DNA from: an uncultured Clostridium sp.
Lineage (GTDB): Bacteria > Bacillota > Clostridia > Lachnospirales > Lachnospiraceae
Direction of reading: 5' to 3'
NCBI GenBank assembly: GCA_947643685.1
Contig: CANRXD010000077.1
Coordinates: 1-7,333 of the forward strand
DNA: 7,333 nucleotides
Positions 1 to 6,274 of the stretch are shown here, piece after piece (the first letter of the stretch is position 1; each line of letters starts with the position of its first letter). The notes below the pieces were generated by a model. The model saw only the letters and a list, made by a program, of their open reading frames with translations, searched no databases and was not told the origin of the DNA. Made by a program: the position numbers and the translations under genes.

Positions 1-76
1 TCTGACAAAAAATCATCTCGCAAATCCGGGCACAAAGAGTTTCCGAGAGTACTCATCATACAAACGGGAGGAAATC

Positions 77-532
77 ATGACACATGCAGAAAAAGCAAGA
101 GAATTGTTTGAGTCGGGGTACAATTGTGCTCAGGCAGTGACCCTGGCCTTTGCGGATGAAATGGAGATGACGAGGGAAGAGGCGGCAAGAATTTCCTCGT
201 CTTTTGGCGGCGGATTCGGGAGACTTCGGGAGGTATGCGGCTGTGTGAGCGGAATGGCCCTGGTGGCGGGCCGGCTCTGGGGATATGAAAGTCCAACAGC
301 CCGTGAGGAAAAGGCGGCCCACTATAAACTGATACAGGAGCTGGCAGAAGACTTTCGGGAGAAGAACGGGAGCATTATCTGCCGGGAGCTTCTGGCCGGT
401 ATTACTGACGATACCAGACCTGTTCCGGAGGCCAGGACAGACGAATATTATAAAAGGCGGCCCTGTGCCGCGTTCATTGCCTGTGCCGCGGGAATTCTGG
501 AAAAGCGGCTAAATGAAAAAACAGTTAAATGA
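77..532 (+). CDS. C_GCAxxG_C_C family putative redox protein
   Basis: A 151-residue protein matching the C_GCAxxG_C_C family (putative redox-active proteins, Pfam PF09719), a group of unknown biochemical role common in anaerobes. The signature cysteines are visible in order: C17 in GYNCAQA, the GCxxG core at 55-59 (GCVSG), C102 in IICREL and C130 in RRPCAAF. There are also two extra cysteines, C54 just before the core and C136. A glycine-rich SSFGGGFG segment (41-48) precedes the core, as is usual. No signal peptide or membrane segment is seen, so it should be cytosolic. The ATG at 77 has a strong GGGAGG site at 66-71 with a 5-base spacer. The frame is open upstream to the window edge but has no ATG there, and the ribosome site fixes this start. 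It converges on the AbgT gene. Family assignment is confident; any metal or redox cofactor is inference from the cysteine pattern. Confidence 0.9.
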   Translation: MTHAEKARELFESGYNCAQAVTLAFADEMEMTREEAARISSSFGGGFGRLREVCGCVSGMALVAGRLWGYESPTAREEKAAHYKLIQELAEDFREKNGSIICRELLAGITDDTRPVPEARTDEYYKRRPCAAFIACAAGILEKRLNEKTVK

Positions 533-541
533 AAAAATAGT
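510..541 (+). repeat. 16-bp tandem duplication at gene end
   Basis: Two head-to-tail copies of a 16-base unit, TAAATGAAAAAACAGT (510-525) and TAAATGAAAAAATAGT (526-541), differ at a single base. The second copy provides the TGA stop (530-532) of the C_GCAxxG_C_C gene. Because 16 is not a multiple of three, gain or loss of one copy would change the C-terminus. Confidence 0.8.
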
Positions 542-548
542 TATATAT

Positions 549-581
549 AAAAATGGCTCCCCCAAATGGAGAGCCATTTTT
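549..581. terminator. Bidirectional intrinsic terminator
   Basis: A perfect 11-bp stem, AAAAATGGCTC (549-559) with GAGCCATTTTT (571-581), encloses an 11-base loop. The A-run on one side and T-run on the other give a U-tract in both directions, and the - strand continues into an AT-rich TATATATAA tail. It lies 16 bases after the stop of the C_GCAxxG_C_C gene and 3 bases beyond the stop of the convergent AbgT gene, so it most likely ends both transcripts. Confidence 0.9.
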
Positions 582-584
582 GTA

Positions 585-2126
585 CTATATAATACCTGCC
601 GGTAACTGCATGCCGACACCCGGTCCAAACGGAAGGCCGATGAGCATCCAGATGATAAGGAAAATAATCCATATGATCTGAAGAACGATGGATAAGGGAA
701 TCATGTTGGCAATAAGAGTACCAATCTTTAATTCCGGAACGTACTTGGTCTGTGCAACGCTTAAGATCATCCAGATATATGGAGACATCGGTGTCCAGCA
801 GTTGAACGGGGAATCACCGAGGCGGTAGCAGAGCTGGGTGAATCCGGGATGATAGCCAAGGAGCATGAACATCGGAACGAAAATTGGTGCGAAGATTGCC
901 CACTTAGCAGAACCGGAAGACACGAAAATATTAACAAATGCACAGAGAATAATGAAGGATACACAGAGCGGAATCCCTGTAAAGCCAATATTCTCTAAGA
1001 AGTCAGCGCCTGCGATTGCAAGCAGGGTACCAAGCTTTGTCCAGTTGAACAGGCCCTGGAACTGTCCGCAGAAGAAGCAGAACAGAACATAGGAGCCCAT
1101 GGCGGACATCTGTTTGGACATGGCTTTGTTAACATCGTTTACATTTTTGAAGGAACCGGAACTATAACCATAGGCAATACCGCAAATGGCGAAGAGAACA
1201 AACAGGATCGGGATCAGTCCCTTAAGGAACGGAGAACCGACAAACTTTCCGTCTTCTGTTGCCAGAGGACCTGTAAAGAACAGGATCACTAACAGAATAA
1301 TATAAACGAGAGCAGTGATTCCCGCCGTACGGAGGCCTTTCTTCTGCTGAGGAGTAACCTCTTCCAGTTTTGCGGATCCATCTCCTTCATATTTTCCAAG
1401 CCGGGGTTCGATCATATGTACAGAGCACCACCCGATGACTGCCGCGCAAAGGAATGTGGATGCAATCATGAAGAACCAGTTACAGGTTGCATCAACCTGG
1501 AAAGTAGTATCCGGAATAAATGCGGAGATAGCCTGATTGGTAAGGCCCTGTAACAGAGTATCTGTACCGGCTACCATGAGGTTTGCGGTAAATCCGGCCT
1601 GAGCACCGGCATAACCAACCAGCATACCCACAACAGGATGTTTTCCAACGCCCATGTATACGATAGCAGCCATTGGCGGGATAACAACCATTGCAGTATC
1701 GGATGCGATGTTGCCGACGGTACCGATAAACGCGATAACGTACGGAACCAGGGATGCCGGGACATTCTTTAAGGAACTGTTTAACAGAGAAATCAGCATG
1801 CCGGATTCTTCACAGAGACCGATACCGAGGGTCATGGAAATAACCAGACCTAAGGGCGCAAAGCCTGTGAAGTTTTTAATCATGTTGTCAAGGAACCAGT
1901 GAAGACCTTCCGTGGAGAAAAGGTTGGAGGATGCAACGGCTTCTCCGGACGACGGATTGACAAGTGTGAGACCTGTCATCGTGAACACAGCACCAATGAT
2001 GGCAGTGAATAAAAACAGCCAGCAGAATAAGATGGCTGGCGGCGGAAGCTTATTACAAACCGCCTCGATACCGCTGATTAATTTGTCAACCCATGAAGTT
2101 TTTGCTTGTGCGTTGTTTTCTTTCAT
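585..2126 (-). CDS. abgT: AbgT family transporter
   Basis: A 513-residue polytopic inner-membrane carrier of the AbgT family, near the usual length of about 510. E. coli AbgT takes up p-aminobenzoyl-glutamate; relatives YdaH and MtrF have been reported to export antimetabolites such as sulfonamides. Family blocks are clear: GTVGNIASDTAMVVIPPMAA (135-154), GYAGAQAGFTANL (171-183) with GTD at 187-189, SSGSAKWAIFAPIFVPM (403-419) and YRLGDSPFNCWTPMSPY (434-450). W409, P427, R435 and D438 keep the same mutual spacing as functional residues I recall for YdaH (W400, P418, R426, D429); this comparison is from memory. A charged cytoplasmic stretch lies around 240-266. ATG at 2126 is preceded by AGGAGGGG (about 2133-2140 on the + strand). 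It is monocistronic, divergent from the NERD-like/M20 pair. Family is confident; substrate and transport direction cannot be read from the sequence. Confidence 0.93.
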   Translation of the reverse strand: MKENNAQAKTSWVDKLISGIEAVCNKLPPPAILFCWLFLFTAIIGAVFTMTGLTLVNPSSGEAVASSNLFSTEGLHWFLDNMIKNFTGFAPLGLVISMTLGIGLCEESGMLISLLNSSLKNVPASLVPYVIAFIGTVGNIASDTAMVVIPPMAAIVYMGVGKHPVVGMLVGYAGAQAGFTANLMVAGTDTLLQGLTNQAISAFIPDTTFQVDATCNWFFMIASTFLCAAVIGWCSVHMIEPRLGKYEGDGSAKLEEVTPQQKKGLRTAGITALVYIILLVILFFTGPLATEDGKFVGSPFLKGLIPILFVLFAICGIAYGYSSGSFKNVNDVNKAMSKQMSAMGSYVLFCFFCGQFQGLFNWTKLGTLLAIAGADFLENIGFTGIPLCVSFIILCAFVNIFVSSGSAKWAIFAPIFVPMFMLLGYHPGFTQLCYRLGDSPFNCWTPMSPYIWMILSVAQTKYVPELKIGTLIANMIPLSIVLQIIWIIFLIIWMLIGLPFGPGVGMQLPAGII

Positions 2127-2150
2127 GTGAGACCCCTCCTATATTTTTTT

Positions 2151-2175
2151 GACAGAATTCAAATAAAAATCTGTC
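2151..2175. repeat. Inverted repeat, possible abgT operator
   Basis: GACAGA (2151-2156) and TCTGTC (2170-2175) form a perfect 6-bp inverted repeat with a 13-base AT-rich spacer. It sits between the abgT ribosome site and its candidate promoter, close to where transcription would begin. That placement fits an operator, but it may be chance in AT-rich DNA. Confidence 0.35.
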
Positions 2176-2179
2176 TACA

Positions 2180-2208
2180 ATATTACCATATCATAAGAAT
2201 GATAAAAA
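2180..2208 (-). promoter_or_regulatory. Candidate abgT promoter (extended -10)
   Basis: Read on the - strand, TGG-TAATAT (-10 at 2180-2185, extended TGn at 2186-2188) is preceded at 17 bases by a poor -35, TTTTTA (2203-2208). Transcription would start near 2173, leaving a leader of about 47 bases before the abgT ATG. The extended -10 is the main support; the -35 is weak and the whole region is AT-rich, so this is tentative. Confidence 0.35.
2189..2204. repeat. Inverted repeat within abgT promoter spacer
   Basis: TATCAT (2189-2194) and ATGATA (2199-2204) form a perfect 6-bp inverted repeat with a 4-base spacer, AAGA. It overlaps the region between the candidate -35 and -10 of abgT, where a bound repressor would block polymerase. 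No regulator gene lies in the window, so this is only a candidate site. Confidence 0.35.
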
Positions 2209-2313
2209 ATCCACAGGTTTTTAATGAAAATTTTATTTTATTTATTTTTGCATAATAATTTTTTGCTAAAATGTAACGGTAGGAAGAAGAGTAAAACGGT
2301 TTCTGAACATATC

Positions 2314-2342
2314 TTGCGTTTATGACTGTTTCATGTTAATAT
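2314..2342 (+). promoter_or_regulatory. Promoter for NERD-like/M20 operon
   Basis: TTGCGT (-35, 2314-2319) and TAATAT (-10, 2337-2342) are exactly 17 bases apart, with an extended TGT at 2334-2336 just before the -10. Transcription would start near 2349-2350, giving a leader of about 30 bases to the ATG at 2379. The -35 and -10 each match the sigma-A consensus at four of six positions, and the extended -10 strengthens the case. An alternative -10, TATACT, at 2340-2345 has a longer spacer of 20 bases. Confidence 0.5.
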
Positions 2343-2365
2343 ACTATTCATAAAGAATTGGAATC

Positions 2366-2371
2366 AGGAGG
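2366..2371 (+). promoter_or_regulatory. Ribosome binding site fixing start at 2379
   Basis: AGGAGG lies 7 bases before ATG 2379. A TTG at 2358 is in frame but lies upstream of this site, so translation from it would run through the Shine-Dalgarno. The ATG is therefore the better start. Confidence 0.85.
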
Positions 2372-2378
2372 AAGGCTT

Positions 2379-3026
2379 ATGTTTTTTGGAGGGGGTGATT
2401 TCCAGCTTTGGAAATTGCATACATTTGGAGATTACCTGGCATTCTTCGCGTTTATTCTGGCCGGACTGGTGGTGTTTGTCCTCGTTGTCCGTCATATGAA
2501 CGCACAGCGCAATCACGAGGCCGCTGTTAAAAAGGTAATCAGGCGGTTAAAACGTCTGGCAAAAAAGCCTTCTAAAATATACAGCAATGCCGCCTTTCTT
2601 CTGGAGAGCGGGAAGCAGCAGTTTGACGGGGTTCTTATGGACCGCAGCGGAATTTATCTTCTCAAAGCCTATGGCTGGGGAACGAAGATTTATGGAACTC
2701 CGGAGGGAGAAAACTGGCGGCGGGAGGATCCGAAACGGAAAGAGGAATTTCCCAATCCTCTGCCTGCACTGAAGAAAGGAGCAGAAGAAATAAGGAAGGT
2801 TCTGGAGGCTAACGGGGTTTCGGGTGTGAAGATTATGCCTATGGTGATTTTTGCAGACAACTACCAGACGCCGGAACTGTATCTGGGTTATGGCTCCTTT
2901 TCCACTACATATCAGGAAATGAAAACCTGGTATAAGAAACAATCAGCAGTGAAGGAAGCACAGTACGATTTTAATCGGGTTTCTTCTATATTAAATGGGA
3001 TTCAGGTGAATGAATCATCATCATAA
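2379..3026 (+). CDS. Membrane-anchored NERD-like domain protein
   Basis: A 215-residue protein from the ATG at 2379. One hydrophobic segment at about 17-38 is followed by a basic region (RRLKRLAKKPSK, 55-66), which predicts an N-terminal anchor with the rest in the cytoplasm. Residues about 66-165 resemble a NERD (nuclease-related) domain: QFDGVLMDRSGIYLL (81-95), KIYGTPEGENWR (103-114), a NPLPALKKGAEEIRKVL stretch (126-142) and a strand IMPMVIFAD (152-160), as in the usual NERD order. D83 is kept, but the usual E-x-K after the GIY/GIF strand is replaced by K96-A-Y98, so nuclease activity is doubtful. The C-terminal portion (about 166-215) is not recognised. It is the first gene of a unit with the M20 peptidase 22 bases downstream. 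The NERD link is my pattern match, not a search result; function is unknown. Confidence 0.8.
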   Translation: MFFGGGDFQLWKLHTFGDYLAFFAFILAGLVVFVLVVRHMNAQRNHEAAVKKVIRRLKRLAKKPSKIYSNAAFLLESGKQQFDGVLMDRSGIYLLKAYGWGTKIYGTPEGENWRREDPKRKEEFPNPLPALKKGAEEIRKVLEANGVSGVKIMPMVIFADNYQTPELYLGYGSFSTTYQEMKTWYKKQSAVKEAQYDFNRVSSILNGIQVNESSS

Positions 3027-3048
3027 TATTTATTAGGAGGGGTATACT

Positions 3049-4155
3049 ATGGTAAATGAAAAGAGGCTGTTGGACACATTTCTGGAGTATGTGCAGATAG
3101 ACAGCGAGACAAAAAATGAAAAGGCAATGGGGGAAAAGTTGACCGCAGATTTAAAGGCACTGGGGTTTGAAGTTCAGACAGATAAGGCCGGGGAAGGGTT
3201 TGGCTCCAATGGCTTTAATGTCCATGCATTTTTAGAAGGCACAATTCCGGGAGAGCCCACGATTATGTGCGCTCATATGGATACGGTTGTTCCTGGAAAC
3301 GGCATTAAGCCCATCATTGAGGACGGGGTAATCCGTACGGATGGGAGTACGATTCTGGCCGGGGATGATAAGTCCGGTATTGCTGCCATAATGGAGGCTC
3401 TGAAGGTAATCAGGGAGAAAAATCTTCCATGCAGAAACACCGAAATCCTGTTCACCATTGGGGAAGAGGGCGGTATGAATGGTGTGAAGAACATGGACTT
3501 TGGAATGTTAAAGGGAAAAGAGGCCATGGTATTTGATGCCAGCGGTGATATCGGAAAGGTTTTAACCTGCGGACCGGGACAGGTCAAGATTATTGCAACA
3601 ATTATCGGCCGCTCCTCTCATGCAGGACTGGCTCCTGAGGCGGGTATCAGCGCCATTCAGGTTGCTGCAAAGGGGATCGCAAAGATGAACCTCTTAAGAA
3701 TTGATGAAGAGACTACCTGCAACATCGGTACACTGAAAGCAGAATATGCTACCAACATTGTTCCGGAAAAGGCAGAATTTGTGGCTGAGGTAAGAAGCCG
3801 GAATCTTGATAAGTTAAATGCCCAGGCGGAGCATATGAAACAGTGTTTACAGGAGGCCTGTGATGAGATGGGGGCGACTTTGGAAATTGAGCTTAAGACG
3901 AATTACGTAAGCTTCAACGTTTCCAACGATGACGACCTGGTTAAGAGAGTGTTTGCCTCCTGTGAGAGACTGGGATTCGAGGCCCAGACAGCCAAGGGCG
4001 GCGGCGGAAGCGATGCCAACGTAATGGCGCTTCACGGAATCAAGCCGGTGGTACTTTCCACAGGTATGACTAAGGTACATACCACCAATGAGACTTTAAA
4101 AGTTGATGACCTGAATAAGTGTGCAGAACTGGTTCTGGACTTAATGACTCATTAA
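3049..4155 (+). CDS. PepT-like M20 family metallopeptidase
   Basis: A 368-residue cytosolic zinc-dependent peptidase of the M20 family, closest by motif to the PepT-like group. It should hydrolyse small peptides or a related amide. The metal and catalytic residues are complete: H76 and catalytic D78 in AHMDTV, bridging D106 in AGDDKSG, catalytic E139 and metal-binding E140 in GEEGG, D163 in FDASG, and H344 near the end in KVHTTNE. The dimerisation (lid) domain spans about 177-288 and contains H191 in RSSHAGLAPEAG. No signal peptide is seen. Length is below E. coli PepT (about 408) but normal for the PepT-like subgroup. ATG at 3049 has AGGAGG at 3035-3040 with an 8-base spacer. It follows the NERD-like gene by 22 bases and ends before a hairpin terminator. 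The exact substrate is not deducible; true tripeptidase activity is possible but unproven. Confidence 0.92.
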   Translation: MVNEKRLLDTFLEYVQIDSETKNEKAMGEKLTADLKALGFEVQTDKAGEGFGSNGFNVHAFLEGTIPGEPTIMCAHMDTVVPGNGIKPIIEDGVIRTDGSTILAGDDKSGIAAIMEALKVIREKNLPCRNTEILFTIGEEGGMNGVKNMDFGMLKGKEAMVFDASGDIGKVLTCGPGQVKIIATIIGRSSHAGLAPEAGISAIQVAAKGIAKMNLLRIDEETTCNIGTLKAEYATNIVPEKAEFVAEVRSRNLDKLNAQAEHMKQCLQEACDEMGATLEIELKTNYVSFNVSNDDDLVKRVFASCERLGFEAQTAKGGGGSDANVMALHGIKPVVLSTGMTKVHTTNETLKVDDLNKCAELVLDLMTH

Positions 4156-4161
4156 ATGGAT

Positions 4162-4189
4162 ACGGGCTGTTCCTCGCGGAGCAGCCTGT
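4162..4189 (+). terminator. Intrinsic terminator after M20 peptidase
   Basis: A 12-bp stem, ACGGGCTGTTCC (4162-4173) with GGAGCAGCCTGT (4178-4189), closes on a TCGC loop and includes two G-U pairs. It begins 6 bases after the peptidase stop. The tail (TTCTGTGACGG) is only weakly U-rich, so termination may be partial and some transcripts could read into ktrB. Confidence 0.65.
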
Positions 4190-4225
4190 TTCTGTGACGG
4201 AATCTCATTTTTATACATGATAGAA

Positions 4226-4232
4226 AGCAGGA
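4226..4232 (+). promoter_or_regulatory. Ribosome binding site for ktrB TTG start
   Basis: AGCAGGA, one mismatch from AGGAGGA, lies 7 bases before TTG 4240. The next in-frame candidate, ATG 4255, has only a weak GGAA upstream at a long distance. The spacing favours the TTG. Confidence 0.6.
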
Positions 4233-4239
4233 TTTTAAA

Positions 4240-5583
4240 TTGGAACTTCGTCTTATGAAATGGTCCCCCACAAGGATTCTCGTGGTGGGATACTGCACTA
4301 TAATTTTTATAGGAACTGTACTTTTGGCTCTTCCGCTTTCAGCCAGGAACGGAAGTATGACATCGGTATCAGACGCTTTTTTTACAGCCACCTCGGCGGC
4401 CTGCGTGACAGGGCTGGTCCGGTTTGATACCTTTACCCACTGGTCTTTGTTTGGGCAGATCGTGATTCTTCTTCTGATTCAGGTAGGGGGAATGGGATTT
4501 GTGACCATCGCCCTGTTCACACATATTTTGTCCAGACAGAAAATAGGTCTTTCTTCGCGGGTTTTGATGCGGGAAGCCGTTTCTGCCCCCCAGGTGGGAG
4601 GAATTGTCAGGATGACAAGGTTCATTCTTAAGGGAACGTTTTTGATCGAAGGGCTGGGAGCCATTTTCCTGGCGGTTTATTTCTGTCCAAGAATGGGAGC
4701 TCTGAAGGGAATATACTATGCTGTTTTTCATTCCGTTTCCGCTTTTTGCAACGCGGGCTTTGATCTGATGGGAGAAAAGGAGGCGTTTTCTTCTCTCACA
4801 TCAATGGCTTCGAACTGGTATGTGAATCTGGTCATTATGCTTTTAATCGTCGTGGGCGGACTGGGTTTTTTTGTCTGGCAGGACCTTCTGGCTGAGAAAT
4901 TTCATTTTTCCAGACTGCGGCTGCAGTCAAAACTTGTGGTGTCGGCTACAGTAATTCTTGTTTTTGGCGGAGCCTTGAACCTGTTTTGCTTGGAGTATGC
5001 GGGGAATGCATATGAAGGAATGCGAATGGGAGATAAGATCCTGGCCTCTTTGTTTCAGTCGGTGACCGTGAGAACCGCAGGGTTTAATACGGTGGATCTG
5101 GCAGCCCTCTCGGAGGGAAGTATTTTCTTCATGATTTGTCTTATGCTGGTTGGCGGTTCCACCGGCTCCACAGCCGGAGGAATTAAAACCACCACTGCGG
5201 CTGTGCTTTTACTGAGCATCTTTACTACATTTAAGAGGAAAAAGAACGTGGAATGCTTTGGGCGGCGGCTGGAGGATGATATTACCAGGACCGCATCCTG
5301 TATTTTTTCTATGTATCTTGGCCTTTTGATCGTGTCTACCCTGATTATTTCAGCAGTAGAGCGGCTTCCTGTTCTGACCGTTTTGTTTGAGACTGCTTCT
5401 GCAGTGGCAACGGTGGGACTTACCCTTGGCGTTACGCCTGCGCTTTCCATGGTTTCCAAGATGATTCTGGCCTTTCTTATGATTTTTGGCCGTGCAGGTT
5501 CCCTGACCATGCTTCTGGCCTTTTCGTCGGACAGAATGCCTGTGGCATCGAAAAAACCGCTGGAAAAGATTCAACTTGGATGA
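4240..5583 (+). CDS. ktrB: KtrB/TrkH-type potassium channel subunit
   Basis: A 447-residue integral membrane subunit of a Ktr-type K+ uptake system, which conducts potassium under control of the cytoplasmic KtrA ring. It has four M1-P-M2 repeats, each with its selectivity-filter glycine: CVTGL (55-59, G58), NAGF (171-174, G173), RTAGFN (278-283, G281) and TVGL (391-394, G393). The flexible intramembrane gate loop of the third repeat is visible as GGSTGSTAGGIKTTT (305-319). Length matches KtrB (about 445) and is shorter than TrkH. The TTG at 4240 is chosen because of its ribosome site; starting at ATG 4255 would remove five residues and leave all membrane segments intact. It is followed 29 bases later by ktrA, the expected partner. 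Whether it is Na+-dependent cannot be told from the sequence. Confidence 0.95.
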   Translation: MELRLMKWSPTRILVVGYCTIIFIGTVLLALPLSARNGSMTSVSDAFFTATSAACVTGLVRFDTFTHWSLFGQIVILLLIQVGGMGFVTIALFTHILSRQKIGLSSRVLMREAVSAPQVGGIVRMTRFILKGTFLIEGLGAIFLAVYFCPRMGALKGIYYAVFHSVSAFCNAGFDLMGEKEAFSSLTSMASNWYVNLVIMLLIVVGGLGFFVWQDLLAEKFHFSRLRLQSKLVVSATVILVFGGALNLFCLEYAGNAYEGMRMGDKILASLFQSVTVRTAGFNTVDLAALSEGSIFFMICLMLVGGSTGSTAGGIKTTTAAVLLLSIFTTFKRKKNVECFGRRLEDDITRTASCIFSMYLGLLIVSTLIISAVERLPVLTVLFETASAVATVGLTLGVTPALSMVSKMILAFLMIFGRAGSLTMLLAFSSDRMPVASKKPLEKIQLG

Positions 5584-5612
5584 GCACTTTTGGATAGGAA
5601 AAGAGGAGAAAA

Positions 5613-6263
5613 ATGATAAAATCTGTATTGATTATTGGACTTGGACGTTTTGGCCGTCATATGGCCATGAAGTTTGTGGAGCAGGGAAATGATGTGATGG
5701 CGGTGGAATTAAATGAGGAGCGGGCCGACGAGATGGCTCCGGTAATCCGAAATCTTCAGATCGGCGATGCAACCAATGAAGATTTTCTGCGCTCCCTGGG
5801 GGTGGGAAATTTTGACATCTGTGTTGTGGGAGTGGGAGACAGCTTTCAGACAGCGCTGGAAATTACGGTATTGCTGAAGGACCTGGGGGCACAGTATGTA
5901 GTGGCCCGGGCGACCAGGGATATTTATAAAAAGCTGCTTTTGCGAAACGGCGCCGACCATGTGGTGTATGCGGAGCGGGAAGTGGCAGAGCGGCTTGCGG
6001 TCCGTTACGGTACGGGAAGCAGCGTGTTTGATTATGTGGAGTTGACGCCGGAGTACGGAATTTATGAAATTGGCCTCCCGGAAGGGTGGGAAGGGCATAG
6101 TATTCTGGAAAAAGAGGTACGAAACAGACATCATGCGATTATTCTGGCCATCAAGCGCGGGCAGAGACTGTTCCCCATGCCTCATCCTGACTATGTGTTT
6201 GCGGAAGGAGAAACACTGATGGTCATGGGAAGCCACAAAGATATTAAAGAGCTGGCAAAATAG
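5613..6263 (+). CDS. ktrA: KtrA/TrkA-type potassium uptake regulatory subunit
   Basis: A 216-residue cytoplasmic RCK protein that assembles as a ring under KtrB and gates K+ flow according to bound nucleotide (ATP/ADP in characterised KtrA proteins). The N-terminal RCK_N (TrkA_N) Rossmann domain covers about 1-125, with GLGRFG at 9-14, the acidic ribose-binding E32 at the end of strand 2, GDAT at 51-54 and the family block RNGADHVVYAEREVAERLA (111-129). The RCK_C (TrkA_C) domain covers about 136-216. In some Firmicutes this C-domain binds cyclic di-AMP, which inhibits uptake; that is family knowledge and is not shown here. A single RCK_N/RCK_C pair and this length fit KtrA, not the double-length TrkA of Proteobacteria. 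ATG 5613 has GAGGAG at 5603-5608 with a short 4-base spacer. It forms an operon with ktrB and the HAD gene 11 bases downstream. Confidence 0.95.
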   Translation: MIKSVLIIGLGRFGRHMAMKFVEQGNDVMAVELNEERADEMAPVIRNLQIGDATNEDFLRSLGVGNFDICVVGVGDSFQTALEITVLLKDLGAQYVVARATRDIYKKLLLRNGADHVVYAEREVAERLAVRYGTGSSVFDYVELTPEYGIYEIGLPEGWEGHSILEKEVRNRHHAIILAIKRGQRLFPMPHPDYVFAEGETLMVMGSHKDIKELAK

Positions 6264-6274
6264 CGGAGAGTGAC

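Noticed and set aside
48..55. GAGTACTC palindrome upstream of the first gene
   Set aside because: Eight bases is too short to support a site without conservation data.
1..65. End of an upstream gene at the left edge
   Set aside because: Frames 1 and 2 are open across this stretch, but frame 1 would run past the ATG at 77 to a stop at 109 with no recognisable protein. Nothing separates it from leader DNA.
2271..2300. Direct repeat GTAACGGT / GTAAAACGGT
   Set aside because: The copies are imperfect, short and not placed relative to a convincing promoter, so they are likely chance.
2358..2378. Upstream TTG start for the NERD-like protein
   Set aside because: The AGGAGG at 2366-2371 lies downstream of that TTG and is correctly spaced for ATG 2379.
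2547..2942. 131-codon - strand open frame inside the NERD-like gene
   Set aside because: The + strand gene has a strong ribosome site, a promoter and domain-like structure; the antisense frame has none of these.
4156..4239. Cyclic di-AMP riboswitch or clear promoter upstream of ktrB
   Set aside because: Firmicute potassium genes often carry a ydaO-type riboswitch, but this gap is only 84 bases and is largely filled by a terminator hairpin. A TATACA at 4212-4217 has only a poor -35 (TTTCTG, 4189-4194), so no promoter is called.
5055..5510. 151-codon - strand open frame inside ktrB
   Set aside because: It is antisense to the conserved filter and gate region of KtrB, with no ribosome site or family pattern.
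5709..6236. 175-codon - strand open frame inside ktrA
   Set aside because: It is antisense to an intact RCK protein and has no recognisable domain.
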